Part shown: positions 17,118 to 25,201 of the stretch, piece after piece | Position numbering within the stretch: the stretch's first letter is position 1 | How the letters are laid out: every line of letters begins with the position of its first letter | Source: Bacillus gaemokensis | GTDB lineage: Bacteria > Bacillota > Bacilli > Bacillales > Bacillaceae_G | NCBI RefSeq assembly: GCF_001590835.1 | Contig: NZ_LTAQ01000067.1 | Coordinates: forward strand, 1 to 64,000 | Reading direction: 5' to 3' | Length of the DNA: 64,000 nucleotides | The notes under the pieces: model-generated | What the model saw: the letters and a program-made list of their open reading frames with translations, nothing else | Told to the model about the DNA's origin: nothing | Database searches by the model: none | Position numbers and translations under genes: made by a program

Positions 17118-18008
17118 TTATATATTCCTATTTAAATGGATAAGCTTTTCTGGATTTGCCATCATATAAATAGAGGAAACCCCTTCATCTTCGAACTCAA
17201 ATGAAAGTACATATGCAACGCGGTCATTAACATGTACAATAATACCAGGGGTACCGTTTACCATTCTAAAATGAATAGAATGTTTCTCTGGTAATTTCTT
17301 AGCAATTCCAAAGAACAAGCTTACAATTCTTTCAGCAGTATAAATCGGTTTAATTGCTGTTGTAACTTTGCCACCGCCATCTGATTTAAATATAGCATCC
17401 GTTTTTAAGATTTCTAACATTCCTTCCACGTCTCCTCGCTGCAAAGATGCAACAAACTGTTCAACATACGTGGTCATCTGCTTTATATTCAATTTTGAAT
17501 TTTTGGGTTTATCTATTAGGCTCTTTCTTGCCCGCTGAAAAATTTTCCGGCAGTTCACACTATTTTTATCAACAATTGAAGCTATTTCATCATAATCATA
17601 TCCAAACACTTCTCGTAATATAAAAACTGCGCGTTCAACTTCAGATAATTGTTGTAAGAGTAAAAGATACGCTGTAGAGATAGATTCTTTCATCATATAT
17701 GTCTCAGATGGATCATCGCTTTCTTCAACCAGTGGTTCAGGTAACCACATGCCAACATAAACATTTCGTTTATGTGCTACTGAACGTAACTTATCAATCG
17801 CACGATTCGTGACCATCTTACATAAATACGCTTTCACATTATCAACAGATTCTATATCTTTTATTTGATTTAATGAAAGAAATGTATCATGAACGATATC
17901 TTCTGCATCCATGACACTCCCGAGCATACGATAGGCTAAAGAAAATAACAAAGGCTTATGTGCTTGATACAAGTGCTCTGTTTCCACACTCACGTGCCTC
18001 TCTTTCAA
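17118..18008 (-). CDS. ECF41-family (SigJ-type) RNA polymerase sigma factor
   Basis: 296 aa. Region 2 (FSLAYRMLGSVMDAEDIVHDTFL) and region 4 (LSEVERAVFILREVFGYDYDEIA) are followed by a SnoaL-like C-terminal domain of about 110 residues. ECF41 marks are all visible: WLPEP in the linker (about 88-92), DGGGKV in the extension and a terminal NPEKL, a variant of NPDKL. In this class the C-terminal domain tunes activity and no anti-sigma factor is needed. The gene overlaps the FAD oxidoreductase stop by four bases. Its own operon starts at a sequence identical to the ECF41 promoter consensus, so it is probably autoregulated. Confidence 0.92.
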   Translation of the reverse strand: MKERHVSVETEHLYQAHKPLLFSLAYRMLGSVMDAEDIVHDTFLSLNQIKDIESVDNVKAYLCKMVTNRAIDKLRSVAHKRNVYVGMWLPEPLVEESDDPSETYMMKESISTAYLLLLQQLSEVERAVFILREVFGYDYDEIASIVDKNSVNCRKIFQRARKSLIDKPKNSKLNIKQMTTYVEQFVASLQRGDVEGMLEILKTDAIFKSDGGGKVTTAIKPIYTAERIVSLFFGIAKKLPEKHSIHFRMVNGTPGIIVHVNDRVAYVLSFEFEDEGVSSIYMMANPEKLIHLNRNI

Positions 18009-19288
18009 TTTGTGACTTTACTCCATTCTAAAATTTGTAGTGCTGCTCGTTTGCCGCTAGCAACTGCGGCGTCAGCTAATAATTCATCATGACCAGCCCA
18101 ATCTCCTGCAACATACACTCCTGGCATTTCAGGAACAGCAGGTCCTGGATTTTCAGTACGACCAATATGCGGAAAATCATATACAACTGTTATTTTCGGT
18201 AAATATTGCTTTACAACTAATTCCTGTTGCCAATTAGGATGTAATCGATCCATTGTATGTTCTAACAAAATTTTATCCTCATCAGAATTACTAATGTGTA
18301 ATGTAGGATTCTGATATTTTATCAATCCCACTACTACAGTTCCATCATCGCTTAGCTTAGCGGCTCTTGATTGATTCGTAAAAAATACAGGTTGATCTAA
18401 CCCCAAGACAAATTGATGTGATGGATTTGGCAATTTTCTTAAACCGAGATCTAAGGCAGCTGCTGTAACTGGTACAGATTGTTCTTTCCATATATGCAAT
18501 GCGGTGTCTTTTGCACCTCTTACAATTTTATAGGCCTCTTTTGGTGGTATAGTGATGACAACCGTAGGAACTTCAACTGATTCATCGCTAGAACAACGTA
18601 TTCTTTGAATATTGGCACTGTGTTCAATTTCAATTACGTTTTTATTCGCTATAAACTGGACTCCAGCATTCATAGCTTCCTCTCTTAGTTTTGTTATAAT
18701 AGTCTCCCATCCACCATCTACATAAAAGACACCGTCTTTCATTGATCGCTGTATTTGTTTTAATACGGAAGATGCTAACTGTAATGTAGGCGCATATGTG
18801 TAGGTTGATGTCCGGCATAATGCATAAAACATATTTCTTATCATTGGGTCTCTTATTTCTTTCTCTGCCCATACACTTAAACTCATAACAGGAATTGTAT
18901 TTAAATCTAATTTTCCGAGTTTTAACATCAAATGAGAAAACTGTATTTTAGCAGACCATGAAAGTAATGGTGTAGATAAAATTGACCGAAAATCTGTTGG
19001 CACTATATACACATCATTTTTCCATATACCATGTGCAATAGTTGAAGGTATCCCTCCTGGAATACGGATCCCAAGTTCTTCAAAAGTCGATAATGCTTCT
19101 CCCCCTCGATATAAAGCATGTGCTCCAAGATTCATAAGAACGCCCTTTTTATTTGTTGTTATTGCTCTTCCCCCAAAGCGACTTGATTTTTCTAATACAA
19201 CAACCTTTTTACCTTCTCTAGCTAAATAAATTGAGGCTGTTAATCCTGCCAGACCTCCGCCAATAATGGCTACATCAAATTTATCCAT
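18005..19288 (-). CDS. FAD-dependent amine-oxidase/protoporphyrinogen-oxidase-like oxidoreductase
   Basis: 427 aa. The ATG at 19288 was chosen because GAAGGAGGG lies just upstream; a longer in-frame start (19318) would lie inside the promoter. The dinucleotide-binding motif AIIGGGLAGLTASIYLA is at residues 6-22, followed by the EKSSRFGGRA block and a C-terminal FAD motif GVYVAGDWAGHDELLADAA-like. Substrate unknown; phytoene-desaturase-like or amine-oxidase-like activity is possible. ECF41 sigma genes usually sit next to their target oxidoreductase or decarboxylase gene, and this is the probable regulatory target. Confidence 0.87.
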   Translation of the reverse strand: MDKFDVAIIGGGLAGLTASIYLAREGKKVVVLEKSSRFGGRAITTNKKGVLMNLGAHALYRGGEALSTFEELGIRIPGGIPSTIAHGIWKNDVYIVPTDFRSILSTPLLSWSAKIQFSHLMLKLGKLDLNTIPVMSLSVWAEKEIRDPMIRNMFYALCRTSTYTYAPTLQLASSVLKQIQRSMKDGVFYVDGGWETIITKLREEAMNAGVQFIANKNVIEIEHSANIQRIRCSSDESVEVPTVVITIPPKEAYKIVRGAKDTALHIWKEQSVPVTAAALDLGLRKLPNPSHQFVLGLDQPVFFTNQSRAAKLSDDGTVVVGLIKYQNPTLHISNSDEDKILLEHTMDRLHPNWQQELVVKQYLPKITVVYDFPHIGRTENPGPAVPEMPGVYVAGDWAGHDELLADAAVASGKRAALQILEWSKVTN

Positions 19289-19318
19289 GTAAATCCCTCC
19301 TTCTCGTTCTACACACAA

Positions 19319-19345
19319 GACGAATAAAGAAGAAGTGATGTGACA
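19319..19345 (-). promoter_or_regulatory. ECF41-type promoter (exact consensus)
   Basis: Minus strand: TGTCACA (19345-19339), a 16-base spacer, then CGTC (19322-19319). This equals the published ECF41 consensus TGTCACA-N16-CGTC. It lies 30 bases before the oxidoreductase ATG, in the right place to drive the oxidoreductase-sigma operon. Confidence 0.9.
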
Positions 19346-19376
19346 TTTTTAAAGATTTATTTTTCAATAAAAAATA

Positions 19377-19410
19377 AAAAGATCCTCTATTTCATATTAG
19401 AGGATCTTTT
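19377..19410 (-). terminator. Terminator of the beta-amylase gene
   Basis: AAAGATCCTCTA pairs with TAGAGGATCTTT around a short loop, 15 bases past the beta-amylase stop. On the other strand it would also stop transcription coming toward it. Confidence 0.85.
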
Positions 19411-19425
19411 GTTTACATAATATAA

Positions 19426-21060
19426 TTACCATAGACTTATATAAGTAGTAGACTGCAATGGAACTGGCTTCCAACTTTGTTGTATTGTTTGCCATGATTT
19501 TACTGTTCCATCTTTACCTTTAATAAACGCTTTAAATTCTATATTTCTCTCAGCTGGCAACACAACATTGCCTCTCCAATCATTATTATGAGAATCATAA
19601 GATAATCGAATTGGATACTGCTTCGTATCCCATATTCCTAATTCTGCACGATTCCCAGTAATATATACCGTATCGCCTACTGTTGTAGGAGCATTTTTTA
19701 CTACAACTGTTTGCATAACAGGAGTTACACCTAATAAGTCCTTAAATTTCCCCATTAATGAATTGTTATAAATTACGTCTTGATAACGAAGTAGTGTAAA
19801 TCCAGCAAAATTATAATTAAAGGCCATTTCTGCAACTCGTTTATACTCCGCCTCATTTCCCATACTTAAAGCATTTTCACCATTTAGTACAATTCCCTTT
19901 TCATTAGCTAATGTTGCAATCGTTTGTACCAATGTTTTTGGCATTGAATATTCCGGATAACTCCCTTTATCCGTCATTTCTAAACAAGTAAATGTTACAT
20001 CTAGCTTTGCATCTTTGAAAGCATCAAGTAAATGGCTATAATCATTATATCCTGCTGGCTTTTCAGCTCCGTGAGGTATGAGCGGATTATTATACTGCCA
20101 ATGTACACCTGCAATTTTTGCACCGATTGGTACTTGAAAGCTTGAATCAAAAGCGTTGTGGGCCAATTCACCAATCAATTTTGTATGACTTTCCAAAACA
20201 CCTTGATACCATTCTAAATAATCTTTTCCATATGAAGAGTTATATCCATTCATAAGAAACTGTTCTCCATTACTTGGTGGTAGAATCTCTGAGACCGAAG
20301 TAAGTTTTGTACTCCATACTTTGTTCACTTCATTTAAAGAACCATATTTATTTAATACCCAGGAACGAAATTTAGATTTTGCAAACTCTGTATATGCTTG
20401 AAGTTTTCCACGTGACGGATAACCAGTTCCATCAGCAGATGTATAGGAAGGATATCTCAGTTCTCCAGCTGGTCCTCCAGATAAATAGATTTTTGCGATT
20501 ACATCTTTATATGGTTTCATAGCAGCTGCAAATGCTGTATATAATTCGCCGTATTCCTTTCGAATTACATCAGAAGCTAATGGATTCAAAGTTTCTTTAT
20601 TAACGGTTCCTGTTTCAGATTTAAAATAAAGACTATCATCTGATTTTTGATTCCACACCCACGAAGGAATCGATACATTACAATCATCTCCAACATTTCC
20701 ACCGCATTGATGTGTGGACAGGATAGGAACCATTTTCATGCCCGCATTTTTTACCGATTGAGCAAACCGCTGCGCGTACGAAAAATCGAATTGTTGATCT
20801 CCGGCCTTTTCCATGTCTCCCCACCAAAAATCAACAGTAATTGCATAAAAACCATTTTGCTTCGCCCACCGCAAATCATTTTCAAATGTCTCCCAATTTG
20901 TTACTTCCGGAATCTTTTTTAATGGCGCCATTAAGTAAGCTTTGTAATCTTGATTCATTCCCTTTCCATTTACAGCTGCAAAACTTACTTGCGGACTTAA
21001 TGAAGATATACATAATATCAAGGCAAATAAAATGACAATACTATAAAACTGTTTTTTCAT
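19426..21060 (-). CDS. spoII: Secreted beta-amylase with starch-binding domain
   Basis: 544 aa. It cleaves maltose units from the non-reducing ends of starch. The order is a signal peptide of about 30 residues ending SFA-AV, a GH14 barrel and a C-terminal CBM20 starch-binding domain (about 445-544, with the NRAELGIWD and W-rich blocks). The two catalytic glutamates are in GPAGELRYPSY and LNGENAL, and the substrate-lid motif HQCGGNVGDDC is intact. The ATG at 21060 follows GGAGAG. Length and layout match the B. cereus spoII beta-amylase. A near-perfect cre site upstream suggests CcpA repression by glucose. Confidence 0.96.
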   Translation of the reverse strand: MKKQFYSIVILFALILCISSLSPQVSFAAVNGKGMNQDYKAYLMAPLKKIPEVTNWETFENDLRWAKQNGFYAITVDFWWGDMEKAGDQQFDFSYAQRFAQSVKNAGMKMVPILSTHQCGGNVGDDCNVSIPSWVWNQKSDDSLYFKSETGTVNKETLNPLASDVIRKEYGELYTAFAAAMKPYKDVIAKIYLSGGPAGELRYPSYTSADGTGYPSRGKLQAYTEFAKSKFRSWVLNKYGSLNEVNKVWSTKLTSVSEILPPSNGEQFLMNGYNSSYGKDYLEWYQGVLESHTKLIGELAHNAFDSSFQVPIGAKIAGVHWQYNNPLIPHGAEKPAGYNDYSHLLDAFKDAKLDVTFTCLEMTDKGSYPEYSMPKTLVQTIATLANEKGIVLNGENALSMGNEAEYKRVAEMAFNYNFAGFTLLRYQDVIYNNSLMGKFKDLLGVTPVMQTVVVKNAPTTVGDTVYITGNRAELGIWDTKQYPIRLSYDSHNNDWRGNVVLPAERNIEFKAFIKGKDGTVKSWQTIQQSWKPVPLQSTTYISLW

Positions 21061-21129
21061 CTCTTCTCTCCATTTCAAACTATTTTTATCATACCCTTAA
21101 TGTATGTGCTTTCATTATAAAACAGACAA

Positions 21130-21143
21130 CGAAAACGCTTGCA
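21130..21143 (-). promoter_or_regulatory. Candidate CcpA cre site of the beta-amylase gene
   Basis: Minus strand TGCAAGCGTTTTCG fits the cre pattern TGNAANCGNNNNCA with one mismatch at the last base. A TATAAT box is at 21119-21114, so the site overlaps the -35 region, where CcpA binding would repress. Confidence 0.55.
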
Positions 21144-21322
21144 TGCAATAATGCATATTTTAATTAAAAAACCTAAAGTAGTACTTCCATCAATAGGACT
21201 ACATCCCCCCCACTAATGATTCTCCCTTCCTAATCAAACTTTCACTAACAATCCCTACATCTAAGTCCTTCACTTTCGCTAAATTTTGCAGTATGGAGAT
21301 TGCTGTACGTTGTTAATATAAA

Positions 21323-21350
21323 AAAGAACTAGACATGTACCTAGTTCTTT
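21323..21350 (-). terminator. Terminator of the DUF5519 gene
   Basis: AAAGAACTAG pairs with CTAGTTCTTT around an eight-base loop, with a T tract on the minus strand, 15 bases past the stop. Confidence 0.85.
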
Positions 21351-21365
21351 ATTTATATACTAAAT

Positions 21366-21686
21366 TCATTTATTTTCTAACTTTTTTACAAATCTATCAT
21401 ACTGCATCCGGAAAAGTTCAATGAGTAATGGAAGATCCTCTTCACTTTTTATATGGTAACTAATCCATCCTGATTCAGGTAATACATGATGTGGCTGTGC
21501 TAAGCCTTGATTTATTAATTCATTACGTTTTGATTTTGGAAATGGCAGATCAGCTAATGTATCTCCGTGAAGATGACCTAATTCTTTCTTTTTATAATTT
21601 AATTCAATACCACCAAATCGATGTGGCTTTTCAGAAACACCTTCCCAGCTCAACACTTCTTTTCTAATCATTTCACTATATGACAT
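21366..21686 (-). CDS. DUF5519 (luciferase-domain) family protein
   Basis: 106 aa. The pattern W-G----PHRFGGIEL, then LGHLHGD and HHVLPESGWISYHI, is the DUF5519 signature, a small cytosolic family of unknown function found near many metabolic genes. The second ATG (21686) is chosen: the first leaves only three bases after the AAAGGAG ribosome site, the second nine. The gene is monocistronic. Confidence 0.85.
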   Translation of the reverse strand: MSYSEMIRKEVLSWEGVSEKPHRFGGIELNYKKKELGHLHGDTLADLPFPKSKRNELINQGLAQPHHVLPESGWISYHIKSEEDLPLLIELFRMQYDRFVKKLENK

Positions 21687-22154
21687 AACCATTCACTCCT
21701 TTATTAATCTGAATGTAAGAATAGGATATCTTTTTTCATGAAAAATTACTTCAATCAAAAGTATGAATGTATATGCGAAAATAGTTTATAACAAGGAAGA
21801 AGCAAATACGTTTTTATTTATTTTTCGTTTTCATTACTATTACACTCTTCAATATGTACGTTTGAAAGATTACAACGTTCAAATGTCATTTCTCCTCCCC
21901 TTGATTATGATGCCACCCTAAATTTATATCATTACAAATTAGCCAACCATCACCTATAACTTGAACCCATACCTCTTTCCAGTATGGGTTCAACATATGT
22001 TAGATTTAAGTGTTATACAAGATATTTACCCGCGTATAACACCTTCAATCCACGGGGAAGTGTTTCCAGTCTCATTTCTTACTGTTTCCATGTTTGAATA
22101 TTATATTAATGATTATTGATTACCTGTGGTAAAATTTTCAATTCAAAACACTGG
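21687..22154. other. Intergenic stretch with one hairpin
   Basis: 468 bp. An 11-base inverted repeat (21962-21992, TGAACCCATAC and its complement) is the only clear structure and has no T tail. A 21-codon minus-strand frame ending TSPWIEGVIRG sits near 22026-22091 without a ribosome site and may be a gene remnant. I see nothing else. Confidence 0.4.
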
Positions 22155-23192
22155 TTACAACACAGGTCCTACGTTATCTTGAAACCCTTTATTATTCCTA
22201 GTTGGATCATAGGCTCTTTGATTACTTCTGTTGGACTCGTAGGTTCTGTGATTATCCCTATCCAGACCATAGGCTCTTTGCTTACTCCTGTTGGATTCAT
22301 CAGCCCTGTGATTATCCCTATTCAGACCATAGGCTCTTTGATTACTCCTGTTGGATTCATCAGCCCTGTGATTATTCCTAATTGAATCATAGGCTCTTTG
22401 ATTACTTCTGTTGGACTCGTAGGTTCTGTGATTATCCCTATTCAGACCATAGGCTCTTTGATTACTTCTGTTGGACTCATCAGCTCTTTGCTTATCCCTA
22501 GTCGTACCATAGGCTCTTTGATTACTCCTGTTGAACTCATCAGCTCTTTGTTTATCCCTAGTCGGATCATCGACTCTATAATTACTCCTGTTGGATTCAT
22601 CAGCTCGTTTATTATTCCTAATTGAATCATAGGCTCTTTGATTACTTCTATTGAACTCATCGGCTCTTTGTTTATCCCTAGTTGGCTCGTATCCTCTTTG
22701 CTTACTCCTGTTGGATTCATCAGCTCGTTTATTGTTCCTAATTGAATCATAGGCTCTTTGCTTACTTCTGTTGAACTCATCGGCTCTTTGTTTATCCCTA
22801 GTTAGCTCGTATCCTCTTTGCTTACTCCTGTTGGATTCATCAGCTCTTTGATTACTTCTGTTGAACTCATCGGCTCTTTGTTTATCCCTAGTTGGCTCGT
22901 ATCCTCTTTGCTTACTCCTGTTGGATTCATCAGCTCTTTGATTATTCCTAGCCGAATCATAGGCTCTTTGATTATCTCTGTTAGACTCATAATCCCTGTG
23001 ATTATCCCTAGTTGGACCATAGGCTCTTTGATTACTTCTGTTGAACTCATCGGCCCCGTTGGTCCTATATCTCCTAATGACCTTACGACTTCTATTGCCC
23101 CTGTTCATCCTACGGCCCCTTCCTTTAGCTTCTGTTGATCTAAATTTAGGCAAAGGTACCGATATACATGGATCCTTTTTAAATTCACTCAT
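22155..23192 (-). CDS. Arg/Asn-rich decapeptide-repeat protein, probable spore-layer protein
   Basis: 345 aa. A unique N-terminus (MSEFKKDPCISVPLPKF, then the basic GRGRRMNRGNRSRKVIRRYR) is followed from about residue 48 by some 29 copies of a ten-residue unit close to (N/T)R(S/D)(N/K)(Q/H)RA(Y/D)xx. No signal peptide or membrane segment is present. The high charge and repetition recall CotG-like coat proteins, but the unit differs and I do not recognise it. A good SigK-like promoter lies 50-75 bases upstream and a cupin gene with the same promoter type is divergent, so late mother-cell expression is the best guess. Ribosome site GGTAGGTGG. Confidence 0.75.
   Translation of the reverse strand: MSEFKKDPCISVPLPKFRSTEAKGRGRRMNRGNRSRKVIRRYRTNGADEFNRSNQRAYGPTRDNHRDYESNRDNQRAYDSARNNQRADESNRSKQRGYEPTRDKQRADEFNRSNQRADESNRSKQRGYELTRDKQRADEFNRSKQRAYDSIRNNKRADESNRSKQRGYEPTRDKQRADEFNRSNQRAYDSIRNNKRADESNRSNYRVDDPTRDKQRADEFNRSNQRAYGTTRDKQRADESNRSNQRAYGLNRDNHRTYESNRSNQRAYDSIRNNHRADESNRSNQRAYGLNRDNHRADESNRSKQRAYGLDRDNHRTYESNRSNQRAYDPTRNNKGFQDNVGPVL
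22185..23048 (-). repeat. Tandem coding repeat, 30-bp unit with 60-bp higher-order period
   Basis: About 29 units of 30 bp that alternate in two flavours (a unit with RS(N/K)QRA and a unit with R(D/N)(N/K)(H/Q)RA), giving a 60-bp period aligned with the printed lines. Several adjacent units are identical at the DNA level, so the array is expected to change length by slippage or recombination. Confidence 0.9.
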
Positions 23193-23239
23193 TTTTCCAC
23201 CTACCTTATAGATAAAACAGTTTTCCTAACTACATACCA

Positions 23240-23268
23240 TAGCTTATGAATCTACAAATATACAAGTA
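23240..23268 (-). promoter_or_regulatory. SigK-like promoter of the decapeptide-repeat gene
   Basis: Minus strand: AC in the -35 position, 17 bases, then CATAAGCTA, which fits the SigK -10 CATANNNTA. The ATG is about 48 bases downstream. Confidence 0.6.
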
Positions 23269-23441
23269 TAAGGAAAGCATCTATAAAAACTATAAAAGAA
23301 CCATCAGATCAAGCCTTATTTTACATTTCAAAATAGAAAGCATATCATAAAAAAGAATACATTCTCCTCAAAACACTTTCAGTTGAATACTGTATTCATA
23401 TCAGACTTACATAACACATCATAATTAAATCATTTCCTCTT

Positions 23442-23492
23442 AAACCATACAGAACACATATAAACTTTACATGTGTTCTGTATGGTTTATTT
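23442..23492. terminator. Orphan strong hairpin in the divergent intergenic region
   Basis: AAACCATACAGAACACAT (23442-23459) is perfectly complementary to 23471-23488, an 18-bp stem followed by ATTTTT. A second A/T hairpin with a T tail follows at 23595-23626. No gene ends here, because the flanking genes diverge, so these may end an unrecognised short transcript. The rest of the 550-bp gap (23193-23743) shows only the two SigK-like promoters. Confidence 0.6.
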
Positions 23493-23674
23493 TTCAAATA
23501 TTGTTGATTACTACTTTTCTAATCAGCTACAACAAGTTAAAAACAGAAAGAAATGATACACTGTTAGCTAAATTAGGATTATTTTCTATAACCTAAAAAA
23601 CACCTATTTTAAAATAGATGTTTTTTACAAATAACTTAAAAAACTATAATTCTTGAACAAATATTCATTACCGC

Positions 23675-23702
23675 ACAATATATGAACTAGACTCATATCC
23701 TA
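23675..23702 (+). promoter_or_regulatory. SigK-like promoter of the cupin gene
   Basis: GCACA at the -35, then CATATCCTA (23694-23702), matching CATANNNTA with the same AC-N17-CATA spacing as the two neighbouring genes. Confidence 0.65.
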
Positions 23703-23743
23703 ATCCGTATACCTATTTCAAAATAGAAAGGCAGGAAAAGTGT

Positions 23744-24391
23744 ATGACTTCCTATATAGATTATGCTTCTCCCTCTGTTAGCTTCACTCATGATTTAAAC
23801 ACAAGTAATTTCTTTAAAAAGGATGCTCAAAACTATATAAACGTACTTGGTATTAAACAATTAAATACACTAGATAATACATCCTTATTAGATATTTTTT
23901 TAAGTACCGGTAATGTTGTTGAGCCTCATGTACATCAAAATGCAGCCGAACTTGTTTACTGTATATCTGGAGCTGCTGTCGTTTCTTTACTTAATCCGTT
24001 CACAAATCAAATTCTGAATCTCCCTATAAAACCAGGGCAAGTTGCCAATGTTCCACAAGGTTGGTGGCATTATGAAATTGCTTCTGTAGACAATACACAT
24101 TTATTAGCAATTTTCAATGCTCCTACGCCAGAAGTTATTTTTGGATCTGATATTTTAAGACTAACCCCATCAAATGTAATGGCCCATACTTATTGTCTTG
24201 ATGAACAGCAATGGAAACAAGCAATATCTCCTCTCCAATCTACTACTGTAATTGGTCCTCCAGCAAACTGTAATCAAAGTCAAAACCGAGATGGTATGCA
24301 TCATGCTGTATATTCAAATCAACCACCTGTACAACAGCCACCTTCTTATTACCAACAACAGCTTCCATTTGATCCATATTGGGGATATTAA
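23744..24391 (+). CDS. Cupin-domain protein, probable spore-associated
   Basis: 215 aa. Both cupin motifs are intact: HVHQNAAELVYCISG (H-x-H-x4-E-x6-G) and GQVANVPQGWWH (G-x5-P-x-G-x2-H), so a metal-binding beta barrel is expected. The last 45 residues are rich in Q, P, N and Y and end FDPYWGY, a low-complexity tail like those of coat or exosporium proteins. No signal peptide. It resembles oxalate-decarboxylase-type single cupins; activity is unknown. A SigK-like promoter and the neighbours suggest deposition on the spore. Confidence 0.8.
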   Translation: MTSYIDYASPSVSFTHDLNTSNFFKKDAQNYINVLGIKQLNTLDNTSLLDIFLSTGNVVEPHVHQNAAELVYCISGAAVVSLLNPFTNQILNLPIKPGQVANVPQGWWHYEIASVDNTHLLAIFNAPTPEVIFGSDILRLTPSNVMAHTYCLDEQQWKQAISPLQSTTVIGPPANCNQSQNRDGMHHAVYSNQPPVQQPPSYYQQQLPFDPYWGY

Positions 24392-24547
24392 TACAGAAAG
24401 CTCTGGTTAAAACCCCTGCGTAATAAATACTTTCAAAACCATATCATATCTCATTGCCAGTTGATCAATTCTTTTTCACTGTATTTTATAATTATAAACA
24501 ATATACTTACTGGCAATTATCCCTTTACCCCTATACCTTCTATCGTA

Positions 24548-24575
24548 ACGATTACTAAAGCTTGTACATATAATA
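24548..24575 (+). promoter_or_regulatory. SigK-like promoter of the 47-aa gene
   Basis: AC (24548-24549), 17 bases, then CATATAATA (24567-24575), an exact CATANNNTA match. The ribosome site AGGAGGTGA follows about 20 bases later. Confidence 0.6.
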
Positions 24576-24608
24576 ATATTAGTATGTTATATAGGAGGTG
24601 ATGTTAGC

Positions 24609-24752
24609 GTGAATAAAAATTACAACTCTAACAAAAATTCTTCGAACAATAAAAATAACCGTACTCAATCTTCCGATCAACGACGGTCCGAAAATTCATA
24701 CCAACAAGGATATGTAAAGAAAAAAGGTTGTAATTGTGGTAAAAATAAATAA
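24609..24752 (+). CDS. 47-aa Asn/Lys-rich peptide with CNC tail
   Basis: The GTG start lies seven to eight bases after a near-perfect AGGAGGTGATG ribosome site. The peptide is full of N, S, K, Q and R, and ends VKKKGCNCGKNK with two cysteines. It is too small for most gene finders. The strong ribosome site, clear SigK-like promoter and position after the cupin gene argue that it is real, probably a small spore-coat or exosporium component like other short cysteine-tailed spore peptides. No homologue comes to mind. Confidence 0.7.
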   Translation: MNKNYNSNKNSSNNKNNRTQSSDQRRSENSYQQGYVKKKGCNCGKNK

Positions 24753-24873
24753 ATCTTTATTTTATACCAAAAGAGCATTTTTCAACTATCAAATCATCCA
24801 TTGTATCATAATCAATGGCTTATTCTGATTCTCAACACTTTATCGTAAAGTTATCTTTATCAAATTGACCATC

Positions 24874-24909
24874 TAAAAAGGAATACTCATTTCTGAGAGT
24901 ACTCCTTTT
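24874..24909 (-). terminator. Terminator at the end of the FtsK/replication-relaxation operon
   Basis: AAAGGAGTACTC(T/A)CA-type stem around a four-base loop, with T runs on both strands. It marks the left limit of the phage-like region. Confidence 0.8.
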
Positions 24910-25181
24910 TAGATATTTTGCAAGTTAAATCTGTTAAAGTTAATGAAGCGAAAACAGTATATAATGCCACCTTTTTTCTTCACACTATATTGAATACTTT
25001 CAAATTTCGGCGCTTCCATCTCCGGAAAATCTTTTGTTTCATCTATTTCATATAGTGTTTCCGCATCAGACTTTGCCCCGTCAGCAAACGCTAACGTTTC
25101 TAATGCTATATCCATCACTTCCTCCTTACTTAACGTTTTCAGTAACTCTATTAATCCTCCCATAGTTTCTGGCATCCTCAT
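24909..25181 (-). CDS. Phage-like hypothetical protein
   Basis: 90 aa, acidic and helical (GGLIELLKTLSKEEVMDIAL), then a beta-like C-terminus. The second possible ATG (25181) is chosen because GAGGAGG ends nine bases before it. It is the last gene of a three-gene minus-strand unit with the replication-relaxation and FtsK-like genes. No family recognised. Confidence 0.6.
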   Translation of the reverse strand: MRMPETMGGLIELLKTLSKEEVMDIALETLAFADGAKSDAETLYEIDETKDFPEMEAPKFESIQYSVKKKGGIIYCFRFINFNRFNLQNI

Positions 25182-25201
25182 AACAATCATCCTCCTCTAG
25201 A

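Noticed and set aside
22185-23048. Possible CRISPR array because of the 60-bp periodicity
   Set aside because: The repeats are contiguous coding units with no unique spacers, and no cas genes are present.
22116-23138. Long plus-strand frames with repeated GSLITPVGFISPVI-type peptides
   Set aside because: They are the antisense shadow of the decapeptide-repeat gene, without ribosome sites; the 30-bp repeat keeps other frames open.
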